64,000 bases of DNA from Ferruginibacter sp. Lineage in GTDB: Bacteria > Bacteroidota > Bacteroidia > Chitinophagales > Chitinophagaceae. Under the pieces are notes generated by a model. The model did not search any database and was not told the origin of the DNA. It saw nothing but the letters and a program-made list of their open reading frames with translations. Both the position numbers and the translations under genes were made by a program. Positions 8,930 through 18,736 of this stretch are shown one piece after another. The stretch covers positions 83,974-147,973 of the forward strand of contig JACMLJ010000036.1 in assembly GCA_014379625.1 (NCBI GenBank), given 5' to 3'. Position 1 is the first letter of the stretch. Every line of letters begins with the position of its first letter.

Positions 8930-10684
8930 TTAATAACCCGGGTTTGGAGTTAGATTCGGATTAAGAGATATTGCCCCTTGTGGAATCGGCAAAACTGCTT
9001 TATCTGCCGTAAGGGAAGTATTATATAATCCATGCTTCTTACCATCCCGTGTAGGGCCTGGTGCGGGATTGGTAATTGGCTCATAACTGGCGTCTACCGT
9101 ACCGTTGGCCTTTTTAATAAAAGCGATGGCTACATCCGTTCCCGCCCTGCAAAGATCATAAAAAACAGAGTATTCGCCGCTTAGCTCATGCCTGTACTCG
9201 CTCAAAACCATTTGCAGGGGATCGGTGATAGCTACGCCCGGCGTACCATCAAAATTAGCGCTATCCCTCATAATTGCAGGTGCTAAACCTGGCCCGCCCC
9301 AGGCCCTGTCCCTGACTGTTTTAAGATCAGCCATGGCTCCTGGTATATCGCCGGTACGCACTTTGCATTCAGCCCTGCTTAGTAAAACCTCTGCATAGCG
9401 CAGGAGTATCTGGTTTTGATCGCCGAAGATTCTCTGCGGACCGTAATTCCCGGTCAGGTTTGGATCCCTCCATTTTTTTGCACAAAAATATCCGCTGCGG
9501 CCACTATCGCTTCCATACCAGGGCCTTGTTAAAGTTCCAACGGTATTTAAAATCGTTCCGTCATCTGCCTTGTATTTTGCATTGCCGGCGGCAAAACCTT
9601 CTTTTACAGGGATATAACCTTTTAATCCGCCCCAGGTAGCAATAATTCCGGGACTTGCCAGGGTGTCACCGGGACCTACAATTGTAAGTAGCTTACGTTT
9701 ATCTCCTGATTGATAAGAATTCCACAATGCCGGATTACCATAATCATAGCCCTGCTGGGTTACCTCTTCGGGCCAGCTAAAACTATCTATCCAGCCTAAT
9801 TCAGCGCCGGGCGGTTGCCAGCTTCCGCCCCAGTCCTGCGGATCTCCGGCCTTTTTTGCAAACTGCACCTCAAAAAGCGATTCGTCATTATTTTGCTTAT
9901 CGTATTCATTCGCATCCGCAAATTTGGCCATTAATCGGTAGTTAGCTAACTCTGGATTATTATATGCCGTTAAAGCGCCTGCATAGTCTTTTAACCACAT
10001 CCGGGCTGCACCTTCATATGCATAGGCTGCACCTTTAGTGGCCCTTCCCAAATCAGCAACAGGGAGAACTGTTTTCGACCACAACAGGCTTTCAGCTTTC
10101 TGCATATCAGCAACTACCTGGCGAAACACTGAATCGCGGGAAGCTCTTGGTGCCAATCCATTTGTTACCGCACTTAATTCCAGCGGTACGCCTCCAAAAG
10201 AAGCTGCCAGGTAATAGTAAGTCATGCCCCGTAAAAAATAAGCTTCGCCTGTTAAACGGTCGGCCAGGGCCGGTGTAACAATACCTCTTTCCTTTGCCTT
10301 TTCAATTACGCCAAAGGCTGCATTCGCCCTCGCTATACCTATAAAGGATTGGTTCCAGAAAGTAGCAACCCCGCCAAAAGTGGCCGGAATTTGATAATTA
10401 TTCCAAAATACATCACCGCCCCAATTGAAAAAATCATGGGTGCTGAAATTAGCCCTGTACCAGATACATTTTTTCAGCAGGTCGCTGTTCTGGTAGGTAT
10501 CATAGATACTGTTAACAAGGGCAACCACGTCTTCTGATTTATTGAACGTGGCATCTATTGTACCTTCAAATGTATTGGTTTGTACCAGGAAACTTTTTTT
10601 ACACGCCAAGGGAATAACAGCAATTCCACAGCTGATTACAATAATAAATATTTTGATTTTTTTCATAATGCTATTTTTTGTCAT
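8930..10684 (-). CDS. SusD/RagB family nutrient-binding lipoprotein
   Basis: This surface lipoprotein captures a ligand for the partner SusC channel. It has 584 residues with a lipoprotein signal peptide (IAVIPLAC, Cys near residue 28). ATGs at 10684 and 10666 are both possible starts; the second (MKKIKIF) gives a more usual signal peptide. An N-terminal TPR-like helical region contains the GEAYFLRGMTYYYLA stretch common in SusD proteins. The C-terminal RagB/SusD part contains ILLRYAEVLLSRAE and ends PIPQGAISLNPNLTPNPGY. The gene starts 7 bases after the susC stop, so the two are surely co-transcribed. No glycosidase lies nearby, so the substrate cannot be guessed. Confidence 0.93.
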   Translation of the reverse strand: MTKNSIMKKIKIFIIVISCGIAVIPLACKKSFLVQTNTFEGTIDATFNKSEDVVALVNSIYDTYQNSDLLKKCIWYRANFSTHDFFNWGGDVFWNNYQIPATFGGVATFWNQSFIGIARANAAFGVIEKAKERGIVTPALADRLTGEAYFLRGMTYYYLAASFGGVPLELSAVTNGLAPRASRDSVFRQVVADMQKAESLLWSKTVLPVADLGRATKGAAYAYEGAARMWLKDYAGALTAYNNPELANYRLMAKFADANEYDKQNNDESLFEVQFAKKAGDPQDWGGSWQPPGAELGWIDSFSWPEEVTQQGYDYGNPALWNSYQSGDKRKLLTIVGPGDTLASPGIIATWGGLKGYIPVKEGFAAGNAKYKADDGTILNTVGTLTRPWYGSDSGRSGYFCAKKWRDPNLTGNYGPQRIFGDQNQILLRYAEVLLSRAECKVRTGDIPGAMADLKTVRDRAWGGPGLAPAIMRDSANFDGTPGVAITDPLQMVLSEYRHELSGEYSVFYDLCRAGTDVAIAFIKKANGTVDASYEPITNPAPGPTRDGKKHGLYNTSLTADKAVLPIPQGAISLNPNLTPNPGY

Positions 10685-10691
10685 TCTTTCT

Positions 10692-13600
10692 TTAAAATGT
10701 AACGTTTAAACCTATTGTAAAAAAACGGGAGGAAGGATAAATGCCATTGTCCACACCATTGAAAATAGGATTGCTACCCTGTATCCCAATTTCAGGATCA
10801 AGCCCGCTGTATTTGGTAATGGTAAAAAGGTTTTGCGTAGAAATGTAGGCTCTCAGCCTGGATAGTTTAAACTTGCCGGAAATGCTGGCCGGTAAGGTAT
10901 ACCCAACGGTGAGGTTTTTTAATTTCAGGTAGCTGCCATTTTCAATCCAGGCACTGGACGGAACGCTGTTTAATGTATTGTCGTCATTAGCTAATGCCCT
11001 TGCAAAAGTATTTGACGGGCGGGTTGGTGTCCAGTAACTATTAAAATATTCAACGCTAACATTTTGAACCCCTTCTGAACCCCTTTTCTGGAAGGATTGC
11101 AGGTTATTTTCAATGTAGTTTAGTATCTTGTTTCCATAAGATCCATAGAAGAATACGTTGAAATCCCATACTTTGTAGGTGGCATCGAAGTTAAGGCCCC
11201 CAAAAAAATCAGGTTGAGGGCTCCCCAGCGAAGTCCTGTCATCTGCATTTACTTTCCCATCTCGGTTGATGTCCGCAAAATAGCGATCTCCCGGTTTTGT
11301 TGCGGCCCTGTAATAAATACCACCGGGAGCCTTCGTGTTAAGAGCGTCTATCTGCGACTGTGTTTGAAAAATACCTAATGATTGATAACCATAAAAATCG
11401 CCTACCTGACTACCAATTTTTGATTGGCTGAAATCAGCCCAGCCTTGTCCGGTTAAAGCAGATTGAAAGTTAAAATTTGAACTTAATAAAAAATCGAGTC
11501 CGGAAGTGATATCTACAAGCCTGTTCTTTATGGCCGACCAGGTTAAACCAACATTGTATTGAAAGTCTTTTCCTCGTTTGCCGCTGTAATTGAGCGCAAC
11601 TTCTACCCCTTTATTGTTCATCTCTCCCACATTACGGGTGATAAGATTGTACCCGGTCTGGGGAGACGATGGGATTCTTAATAAAAAATCTTTTGATCTC
11701 CTGTTAAACCAGTCTACGGTTAAGGTAAGCGCGCCCTTCAAAAATGCTGCGTCGATCCCAATATTTGTTGTATAGTCTGTTTCCCATTTCAGGTTTGGGT
11801 TAGCGGGTTGCGCCTGCGCAATACCATTTTGATAAATTTCATTAAAAGGGTAACCAAGATTATCTAATACATTACCATTAGCATCTCTGCCATTTACATT
11901 AGCTGCAAAATTTCCTGCATATAAAGCCTGGTACTGGTATAAGGGAATAGAGCCCTGGTTACCCACTACTCCATAACCACCCCTCAGTTTCAGGTCGCTC
12001 AACCAATTAACGCTTTGCAAAAATGATTCATTTTTTAATTTCCAGGCGATAGCTCCCGAAGGAAATACACCGTATTGATGGCTTGAGTCAAATTTGGAAG
12101 ATCCATCCCTCCTGACCGTACCTGTCAAAATGTATTTGTCATTAAACTGATAGGTTAACCTTGCAAATTGGGATGCCAGGGTTGATATAATTTGGCCATT
12201 ACCAAAACGGTCAAATTGCAGGTTACTAAGTTGTGCTATATCCCGGATAGTGGCATTTGGAGGGTTGCCACCCGCTCCACTCATGTTGGTAATGTTTTTT
12301 TGTGCAGATATCCCACCAACGAAGTTGATTGCATGTACACCAAAAGTTTTATCGTATGCTATGGTATTCTCCCATAACCATTCAAAATTATTATTTAAGT
12401 TTTGGCGATAAAAGGCTTTGGTTGGTACAGCCGTTGGGTTTTGTAAGAATGCCCTGTTATCTTCCGGTTGATAGAATGATCCGGAAAAATTGGTGACATT
12501 CACCCCGGCATTGGTTTTAACTTTGAGCCCGTCAAATAAGGTAAGCTCCAAAGAAGAATTCGCCAGCAGGTAGTGGGTGATGTTTTTAGATTTATTGGTC
12601 TCCACACTATAAACGGGATTGTTGAATTTAAACACATTGGGATTGATAGGGTTATAAAATCCATAATTGCCGTTCGCGTCTTTAATCTGGGTGGTAAACC
12701 TGTTACCGCTGTCAAGGGTGGGGGGGTTCACCACTAACTGGAAGAGCCCTCCTCCTCCTGTTATTCCCGAAGTACCCAACGGAGTATTAGCATCCTGGTA
12801 ACTATATTTTACGCTTGTGGCAGACTTAAGCCATGTAGTGGGTTGATAATCCAGGTTAAGGCCTATTGTAAATCTCTTATAAAACGAACCAAGCACAATA
12901 CCTTTCTGATCAAAATATCCAAATGAAATAGCTGACTGAGCTTTATCACTGCCGCCGCGTATTGCAACGCTGTAATTTTGGGTCAGGCCCACGCGGTACA
13001 GTGCATCCTGCCAATCTACCGTGTGCAGAGCGCCCGGGGTTTTCCATATCGGCAACCCATGATAGGTACGCGAGGAATCGGAAGCCTCGACCTGGTTAGA
13101 CAGGGTCGCGAAATCCTGCGCATTTAATATATCATATTGCTTTGGATTGGTTTGAAAAGCATTATATGCGTCTAAAGAAATCTGTACACGGTTTTTTAAA
13201 CCTTTCTTCGTAGTGATTAACACCACTCCATTGGCGGCGCGAATTCCGTAAACAGCAGTCGCAGAAGCATCTTTCAGCACATCTATCGAGGCAATGTCAT
13301 TGGGGTTGATATTGTTGATACCACCTCCTGTAGGATAGCCATCAATAACATACAAAGGGTCATTGCCGCCACTGGCAAGGCTGCCAATACCCCTGATGAG
13401 TATAGATATATTGCCACCAGGTGCGGCATCATTATTCATGATCTGTACACCGGAAGCACGGCCCTGTAAAGCCTGGGTTGCACTAATTACCGGCAATTTT
13501 TCAATGGTAGCAGCACTTACTGAACTTATTGCGCCCGTTAAGTCTTTGCGCTTTTGGGTTCCATAACCTACTACAACTACCTCATTCAAGTTGGCGGCTT

Positions 13601-13901
13601 GTGTGTTTAAAATTATATCAATATTTGAACTACCCGTTATACTTATCTCTCTCGATTCAAACCCTACACTAGATACCATGAGCGTATTTGTTTTTTCGGG
13701 TAAGGTAATTAAGAACGAACCATCGTCGGAAGTAATGGCACTAATCGGTGTGCCCTTGCCGGTAACAGTTGTAGCAGGTACCGGCTTGGACTGTGCATCT
13801 AATACTTTCCCGGTAATTTTTTTCTGGGAAAAAGAGCAGATAGTAAATAGAAGGAAGCATAAAAGCAGTACGCTTTTTTTAATAACAAGTTTTGGCAGCA
13901 T
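10692..13901 (-). CDS. SusC/RagA family TonB-dependent outer-membrane receptor
   Basis: This active transport channel in the outer membrane is powered by TonB and works as a pair with SusD. It has 1069 residues. A signal peptide (about 1-25, ending CSFSQ) is followed by a carboxypeptidase-regulatory-like domain (ITGKVLDAQSKPVPATTVTG). Next come the SusC-type signature NEVVVVGYGTQKRKDLTGAI, a plug domain with the DPLYVIDGYP motif, then a long beta-barrel ending in phenylalanine (FFTIGLNVTF). There is no N-terminal anti-sigma-interacting STN domain, and no sigma/anti-sigma pair is next to it. Regulation is therefore probably by some other route. Confidence 0.95.
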   Translation of the reverse strand: MLPKLVIKKSVLLLCFLLFTICSFSQKKITGKVLDAQSKPVPATTVTGKGTPISAITSDDGSFLITLPEKTNTLMVSSVGFESREISITGSSNIDIILNTQAANLNEVVVVGYGTQKRKDLTGAISSVSAATIEKLPVISATQALQGRASGVQIMNNDAAPGGNISILIRGIGSLASGGNDPLYVIDGYPTGGGINNINPNDIASIDVLKDASATAVYGIRAANGVVLITTKKGLKNRVQISLDAYNAFQTNPKQYDILNAQDFATLSNQVEASDSSRTYHGLPIWKTPGALHTVDWQDALYRVGLTQNYSVAIRGGSDKAQSAISFGYFDQKGIVLGSFYKRFTIGLNLDYQPTTWLKSATSVKYSYQDANTPLGTSGITGGGGLFQLVVNPPTLDSGNRFTTQIKDANGNYGFYNPINPNVFKFNNPVYSVETNKSKNITHYLLANSSLELTLFDGLKVKTNAGVNVTNFSGSFYQPEDNRAFLQNPTAVPTKAFYRQNLNNNFEWLWENTIAYDKTFGVHAINFVGGISAQKNITNMSGAGGNPPNATIRDIAQLSNLQFDRFGNGQIISTLASQFARLTYQFNDKYILTGTVRRDGSSKFDSSHQYGVFPSGAIAWKLKNESFLQSVNWLSDLKLRGGYGVVGNQGSIPLYQYQALYAGNFAANVNGRDANGNVLDNLGYPFNEIYQNGIAQAQPANPNLKWETDYTTNIGIDAAFLKGALTLTVDWFNRRSKDFLLRIPSSPQTGYNLITRNVGEMNNKGVEVALNYSGKRGKDFQYNVGLTWSAIKNRLVDITSGLDFLLSSNFNFQSALTGQGWADFSQSKIGSQVGDFYGYQSLGIFQTQSQIDALNTKAPGGIYYRAATKPGDRYFADINRDGKVNADDRTSLGSPQPDFFGGLNFDATYKVWDFNVFFYGSYGNKILNYIENNLQSFQKRGSEGVQNVSVEYFNSYWTPTRPSNTFARALANDDNTLNSVPSSAWIENGSYLKLKNLTVGYTLPASISGKFKLSRLRAYISTQNLFTITKYSGLDPEIGIQGSNPIFNGVDNGIYPSSRFFTIGLNVTF

Positions 13902-14402
13902 GGCAAATCGGTTTAGTTAATTATTACATTTACTAATGTACAATTCTCATATATGTATTACAAGTATTTGATTTTTCTTATCACAATTAGTTAAAATAGT
14001 ATTACAGTTTTGGCAGGTCAGCTTTTTACCGGAAAAAGCCGTGCAGGTATAAAAATTCCGGAACCTGCTTTAGGATTGAGAGATAAAATAGTAATATCAC
14101 CCAAAAACAATAGTGTGGTTGTGTTTTTGACACCTGGTACACTATTAATATCGCCACATCAATTTGAATAAAGGACTGTACAACGCAATAGCAGGGCAAA
14201 ATGTCATTAATAAATTGACGTAAATTCAGACCTTGCGTTTTTTTACCTGTAAGCCTATGCTTAAGCAAACAGTTTTATTTTTGTACACAATACTTTAATG
14301 GTATTACACGTTAGGTAAGGTGTTTTGTATTTTACCCTAATCGCGGGTTACGCTTACTATTGAAGATATTAAGTTAGTAGCCATCAAACCTACCCTAATT
14401 CA
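13902..14402. other. Divergent intergenic region, susC / sorting-signal adhesin
   Basis: The 501-base spacer between two divergent large genes must contain both promoters. No TAnnTTTG box with a properly placed TTG was found on either strand. The one reading frame inside (80 codons, minus strand, 14026-14268) has no recognisable features and is taken as chance. Nothing else is seen. Confidence 0.4.
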
Positions 14403-17400
14403 ATGAAAATCAGTATCTATTCGGTGCTAACCCGGTGTTTTAATGCGAATAGGTATTTATTGTTCAAATATGTTGCTTTCTTTTTTTTCTTTTTTGTTTC
14501 ACAACAGGTTTTTCCGCAGGTAAGCATCACATCGTTTTCTCCTACTTCAGCCGCAATGGGAGATACCGTAACCATTACGGGTACAAATTTTACAGGGGCG
14601 GGCACTGTAAGTTTTGGCGGTATCAACGCCATATCTTTTACAGTAGTAAATTCTACCCGGATCACAGCGGTGGTGCCGTATACTATTTCAGGATCTGTGA
14701 ATGTTGTAAATGGCGGGCAAACGGCCACCAAAGCGAATTTCTACTATCTCCCCTTATCAGGGATCATCACTGATTTTGCAGGTTACTGGGCTACTACAAC
14801 GTTAAGTAATAATCCTGTCTTGCCTGATAATTCTCACAGTCTCTTGGCATTTACCTACAATGGCATCAACTATTCAACAGGTGTAAACAACAGCATACTT
14901 ACAGGGCAGGGAATTAACTATGCACCTGGTAATTTTAAATCATTACCGGTAGCCAATATTGCGGGAACCAACTCCGGAAGTAGTATTTTCCTTGCAATGG
15001 CCAGCAAAGTAGATGGCAATGCATCCGTGGCAAATGCATCGGCATTAGCAGGTTCAACGGTTAAGGATGTAATGACGGACGGGCCAAACGGATTAAATAT
15101 GGGAACGGGTATAACCAACCTGCCAACAAGCGCCATTATGACCTTTGAAATAAACATTATCCACCCCGACAGGATAGCAGATGAGGAACCTGATGTGATC
15201 ATTACGCAAATTGCGCAGCCGACAGGCATAAATGATGTTTTTCAATTTGTAGATGCTTCCGGTAATGTTGTCGGAAACAGCATTACGCAAAATATGTTAC
15301 TATTACCCAAACTTGGAACATATACTTTAGACTTATTTAATTTAAGTCCTGGCGCGCCATTTAATGCGGCTATTTGTTTTAGTGCTGTTACTCCAAATGG
15401 TGTGAATACTACCAGGGAGATCAGGATGGTAGGTTTTAAACTATCAGACTTTGGTATAACCCCGGGTAATTACCTGCAGGTGGCAGCGCTAAAAGTAACC
15501 CCAAGCGGCACCAGTGACTACGCTTTTATTGCCTATTCGGATGCAATTGAAATGTCCCCTAATATTTCTCAGAACTTAGAAAGAACCAACAGTTCTATCT
15601 GTACAGGGGGTACAGCTAATCTGGAAGTGATCACCAGCCCGGCTTACGGGGGAACATTAACCTATGCCTGGGAGGAATCCATAGATGCGGGCAGCACCTG
15701 GTCAGGTGTGACAAACATTGGCAATTATTCAGGTGCCACCACCAACAGGTTAACCATTGTTTCTGCAACTAATAATTATTTGTACAGGGCTACGGTAACA
15801 GAGTCGGGTACTAATTACAGCGCCACCTGCAGTCCCTTTACCATCACAGTAATTACACCTGCCACGCCCACGGGGGTATCCCTGGCTGCTACCGCCCTCA
15901 CTACCTGTTTGAATAACCTCGTTTCTTTATCGGGTACTGCCTCGGGAGGGAGTAATTATTTTTATCAGTGGGAAACTAATGCTTTGGGAAGCTTTGTTAA
16001 TATTCCCAGTGCTATTTTAAGAACTTACCTGCCGCCTGTAAACGCTACGGGGGTAATTTCTTACCGGCTGAGGGTTTCCAGCGGAAGCGGATGCAGTGGT
16101 TCCTTTACTTCAGCGCCGGTGGTGATTTCAGTCGTTGGCATTGCTTCAATAACAAATGCATCCAGGTGTGGCACAGGTGATGTTAGCCTTACTGCTACCG
16201 CCACTTCGGGAATCATAAGCTGGTATACAGCGAGTACCGGGGGGGCATTACTAGCAACGGGGGGCACGTATACCGCATCTATATCTGCAACCACTACCTA
16301 CTATGTAACTACAGATGTTAGTCAGTGTAACACAGGCGCAAGGGTACCTGTAACAGCTACAATTGGCACGATAACCTGGGCGGGCACCAATACCTCCGAA
16401 TGGGGTACCCTGTCTAATTGGGATTGTGGTGGTACACCTCCGGCTTCTTTGCCTACGTCAACCAGCAATATAACGATACCTACCTTCCCTACAGGCGGCA
16501 ATTTTCCTGTTATTACTACAACCGCATACATTTATAATATTACCGTATCACCCGGGGCAATTATTACAGTAGATTCAGGCGGTGTTTTTGAAATCTACGG
16601 CGTTATCAGTAATAGCGGAACGCTCACAGCCACAAAAGGCACAATTTTGATGCATGGTGCAGCGCAACAAACGATACCTGCCAATGCCTTTAGTTCCAAT
16701 ACCATTAAAAATTTAACTGTTAACAATACGGCAGGTGTATTGCTGGGTGGGGAATTAAATTTAACGGGTACCTATACTCCTTTTGCAGGCCTGCTTACTA
16801 CCTTCGGCTACCTTACCTTAAAATCTGATTCAAACGGAACTGCAAGGGTGGCCCAGGGAACAGGTGTCTACATCAGTGGAAATGTAAATGTAGAGCGTTA
16901 TATGCCGGCCCGCAGGTCATGGCGCCTGATGACCGCCCCGCTTACCAATTCAAATACCATTTATCAAAGCTGGCAGAACAACGGGGTTTACTCACCGGGT
17001 AAGGGTATGCTGGTAACAGCGCCCGGTGGGGGCAACGGCATTGACTCTTCGGGTAATACTTCCCTCAGGACCTGGAATAATACCAATCAGCTATTAAAGA
17101 CAGTAACCGATACTAAAGTGAAAATATCTTCCCTCACAAACGGTAGTGCCGACAATACGGGTTATTTTATTTTTGTAAGGGGCGACAGGGACCCATACAA
17201 TATTGACCACAATGGGATCCGCACAAATATCACCACGTTAACCAGCACGGGTTATTTGCAAACAGGCACTCAGAATTTCACCGGTTTATCAGCAGCTACA
17301 GGCGGCTTTTCCCTGATAGGCAATCCCTATGCATCCCCGGTTGACTGGGACCGTGTTCGTGGAAATTCGGGGACCACCAATATTAAACGAAAATTTTACG

Positions 17401-18632
17401 TATGGGACCCAAGGTTGAATTTAGTGGGTGGATATGTAGCTATGGATGATGTGCTGACAGGAGGCGTGTTTTTACCAACGCCGGTCGGCAGTTCACAAAA
17501 TAATTTTATACAATCATCACAGGCATTTTTTGTTATTACGAATACCCCCGGCGCAGCTTTTGTACAGGTAGCGGAAACAAATAAAGCTACAACCAATAAC
17601 ACCCAAATCTTTGGAAGACCGGTAGGAACCAGTCCCTCCTTTATCACCAACCTGCTATTGCTTAATCCGGCAGATAATTCCACCATTGAAGCTGATGGAA
17701 CAAGGGCAGATTTTAACCCCGCTTTCAGTGCCGGAATTGATGATAATGATAATCTTAAATGTTACAATGTAAATGAAACTTTCAGTTTTCTTAGGGACGC
17801 TGTTCTCCTTGCAACAGAAAGAAGACCTGCAATAACCAATAAGGACACGCTGTTCTTTACATTAAGCCGATCTACCAGGCGAAACTACCGGTTTCAATTC
17901 GTGGCTGCAGATTTTGATGACCCGTCCTTAACAGCGATGCTGGAAGACAGTTACACCAATTTGCCCATACAACTTAACTCAAGTGGTACTACCGTGGTGG
18001 ATTTTGTAATAAATGCAGATGCAGGTTCACAGGTTGCCAACCGGTTCCGCGTGGTGTTTAATAAATCTTCACTCTTGCCCGTTACATTTTCGGTGGTAAA
18101 TGCCTACCGGCAAAATGATAATATTGAGGTAAGCTGGAAAGTTGATAATGAAATCAATACCCGTCAATACGAAGTAGAAAGATCCGCTGACGGACGAAGT
18201 TTTGGTAAAGTACACACTACTGCTGCAACGGGTAATAATCTTTTAAGTATTGGGTATGATTGGGTAGATACGCATGCCATGCAGGGGGATAATTTTTACC
18301 GTGTCAAAAGTATTGGCTTAGATGGTAAAGCAGGGTTTAGCCGGGTAGTGAAAGTGAGGATTGACCAGCATGATCCGGCCATCAGCGTATATCCCAACCC
18401 GGTAGCAGACAAAGTAATAAGTTTGCGTTTCAATCATCAATCCTCCGGATCATATACATTAACGCTTAGTAACCCCGCGGGACAGTTATTAATGGAAAAG
18501 ACCCTGGATCATGCGGGTGGAAACGATACCAAAAATATCCGCCTCCCTGCTTCCGTACAAACAGGCAACTACCAGTTGTCGGTTACCGGGAAAGATTTGA
18601 ATAAGACATCTCTAAAAGTTTTTGTCCAATAA
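14403..18632 (+). CDS. Large secreted IPT/TIG and Ig-like protein with type IX sorting signal
   Basis: The protein has 1409 residues and is probably surface-bound or secreted. A long N-terminal region with an unusual Phe run leads to a signal cleavage near VFPQ (about 39). An IPT/TIG domain follows (about 40-118; ITSFSPTSAAMGDTVTITG), then a 270-residue region of unknown fold. Next are several Ig-like segments rich in Thr/Ser (about 395-655), a region with WAGTNTSEWGTLSNWDCGG, a FN3-like segment (VSWKVDNEINTRQYEVERS) and a C-terminal Por/T9SS sorting domain (about 1323-1409; ISVYPNPVADKVISL). No catalytic motif is visible, so an adhesin or matrix role is only a guess. It is a lone gene with its own terminator. 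Confidence 0.85.
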   Translation: MKISIYSVLTRCFNANRYLLFKYVAFFFFFFVSQQVFPQVSITSFSPTSAAMGDTVTITGTNFTGAGTVSFGGINAISFTVVNSTRITAVVPYTISGSVNVVNGGQTATKANFYYLPLSGIITDFAGYWATTTLSNNPVLPDNSHSLLAFTYNGINYSTGVNNSILTGQGINYAPGNFKSLPVANIAGTNSGSSIFLAMASKVDGNASVANASALAGSTVKDVMTDGPNGLNMGTGITNLPTSAIMTFEINIIHPDRIADEEPDVIITQIAQPTGINDVFQFVDASGNVVGNSITQNMLLLPKLGTYTLDLFNLSPGAPFNAAICFSAVTPNGVNTTREIRMVGFKLSDFGITPGNYLQVAALKVTPSGTSDYAFIAYSDAIEMSPNISQNLERTNSSICTGGTANLEVITSPAYGGTLTYAWEESIDAGSTWSGVTNIGNYSGATTNRLTIVSATNNYLYRATVTESGTNYSATCSPFTITVITPATPTGVSLAATALTTCLNNLVSLSGTASGGSNYFYQWETNALGSFVNIPSAILRTYLPPVNATGVISYRLRVSSGSGCSGSFTSAPVVISVVGIASITNASRCGTGDVSLTATATSGIISWYTASTGGALLATGGTYTASISATTTYYVTTDVSQCNTGARVPVTATIGTITWAGTNTSEWGTLSNWDCGGTPPASLPTSTSNITIPTFPTGGNFPVITTTAYIYNITVSPGAIITVDSGGVFEIYGVISNSGTLTATKGTILMHGAAQQTIPANAFSSNTIKNLTVNNTAGVLLGGELNLTGTYTPFAGLLTTFGYLTLKSDSNGTARVAQGTGVYISGNVNVERYMPARRSWRLMTAPLTNSNTIYQSWQNNGVYSPGKGMLVTAPGGGNGIDSSGNTSLRTWNNTNQLLKTVTDTKVKISSLTNGSADNTGYFIFVRGDRDPYNIDHNGIRTNITTLTSTGYLQTGTQNFTGLSAATGGFSLIGNPYASPVDWDRVRGNSGTTNIKRKFYVWDPRLNLVGGYVAMDDVLTGGVFLPTPVGSSQNNFIQSSQAFFVITNTPGAAFVQVAETNKATTNNTQIFGRPVGTSPSFITNLLLLNPADNSTIEADGTRADFNPAFSAGIDDNDNLKCYNVNETFSFLRDAVLLATERRPAITNKDTLFFTLSRSTRRNYRFQFVAADFDDPSLTAMLEDSYTNLPIQLNSSGTTVVDFVINADAGSQVANRFRVVFNKSSLLPVTFSVVNAYRQNDNIEVSWKVDNEINTRQYEVERSADGRSFGKVHTTAATGNNLLSIGYDWVDTHAMQGDNFYRVKSIGLDGKAGFSRVVKVRIDQHDPAISVYPNPVADKVISLRFNHQSSGSYTLTLSNPAGQLLMEKTLDHAGGNDTKNIRLPASVQTGNYQLSVTGKDLNKTSLKVFVQ

Positions 18633-18667
18633 ACCCGGAATGATCTTCGCATCCGCCGACCGGGTTT
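18631..18667. terminator. Terminator-like hairpin between convergent genes
   Basis: A perfect 8-bp stem AAACCCGG (18631-18638) / CCGGGTTT (18660-18667) overlaps the stop codon of the sorting-signal gene. The loop is 21 bases. T/A tails on both sides suit termination in both directions; the PEP carboxylase gene ends at 18737 on the other strand. Confidence 0.6.
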
Positions 18668-18736
18668 ATAACTGCCAAAGGTTATCTGCAAATAATTCCC
18701 AACAAGATTTTGACTGCTCAAAATATATTTTACAAT

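Noticed and set aside
14026..14268. 80-codon minus-strand frame upstream of susC
   Set aside because: No signal, motif or promoter, and it lies in a divergent promoter region. Taken as chance.
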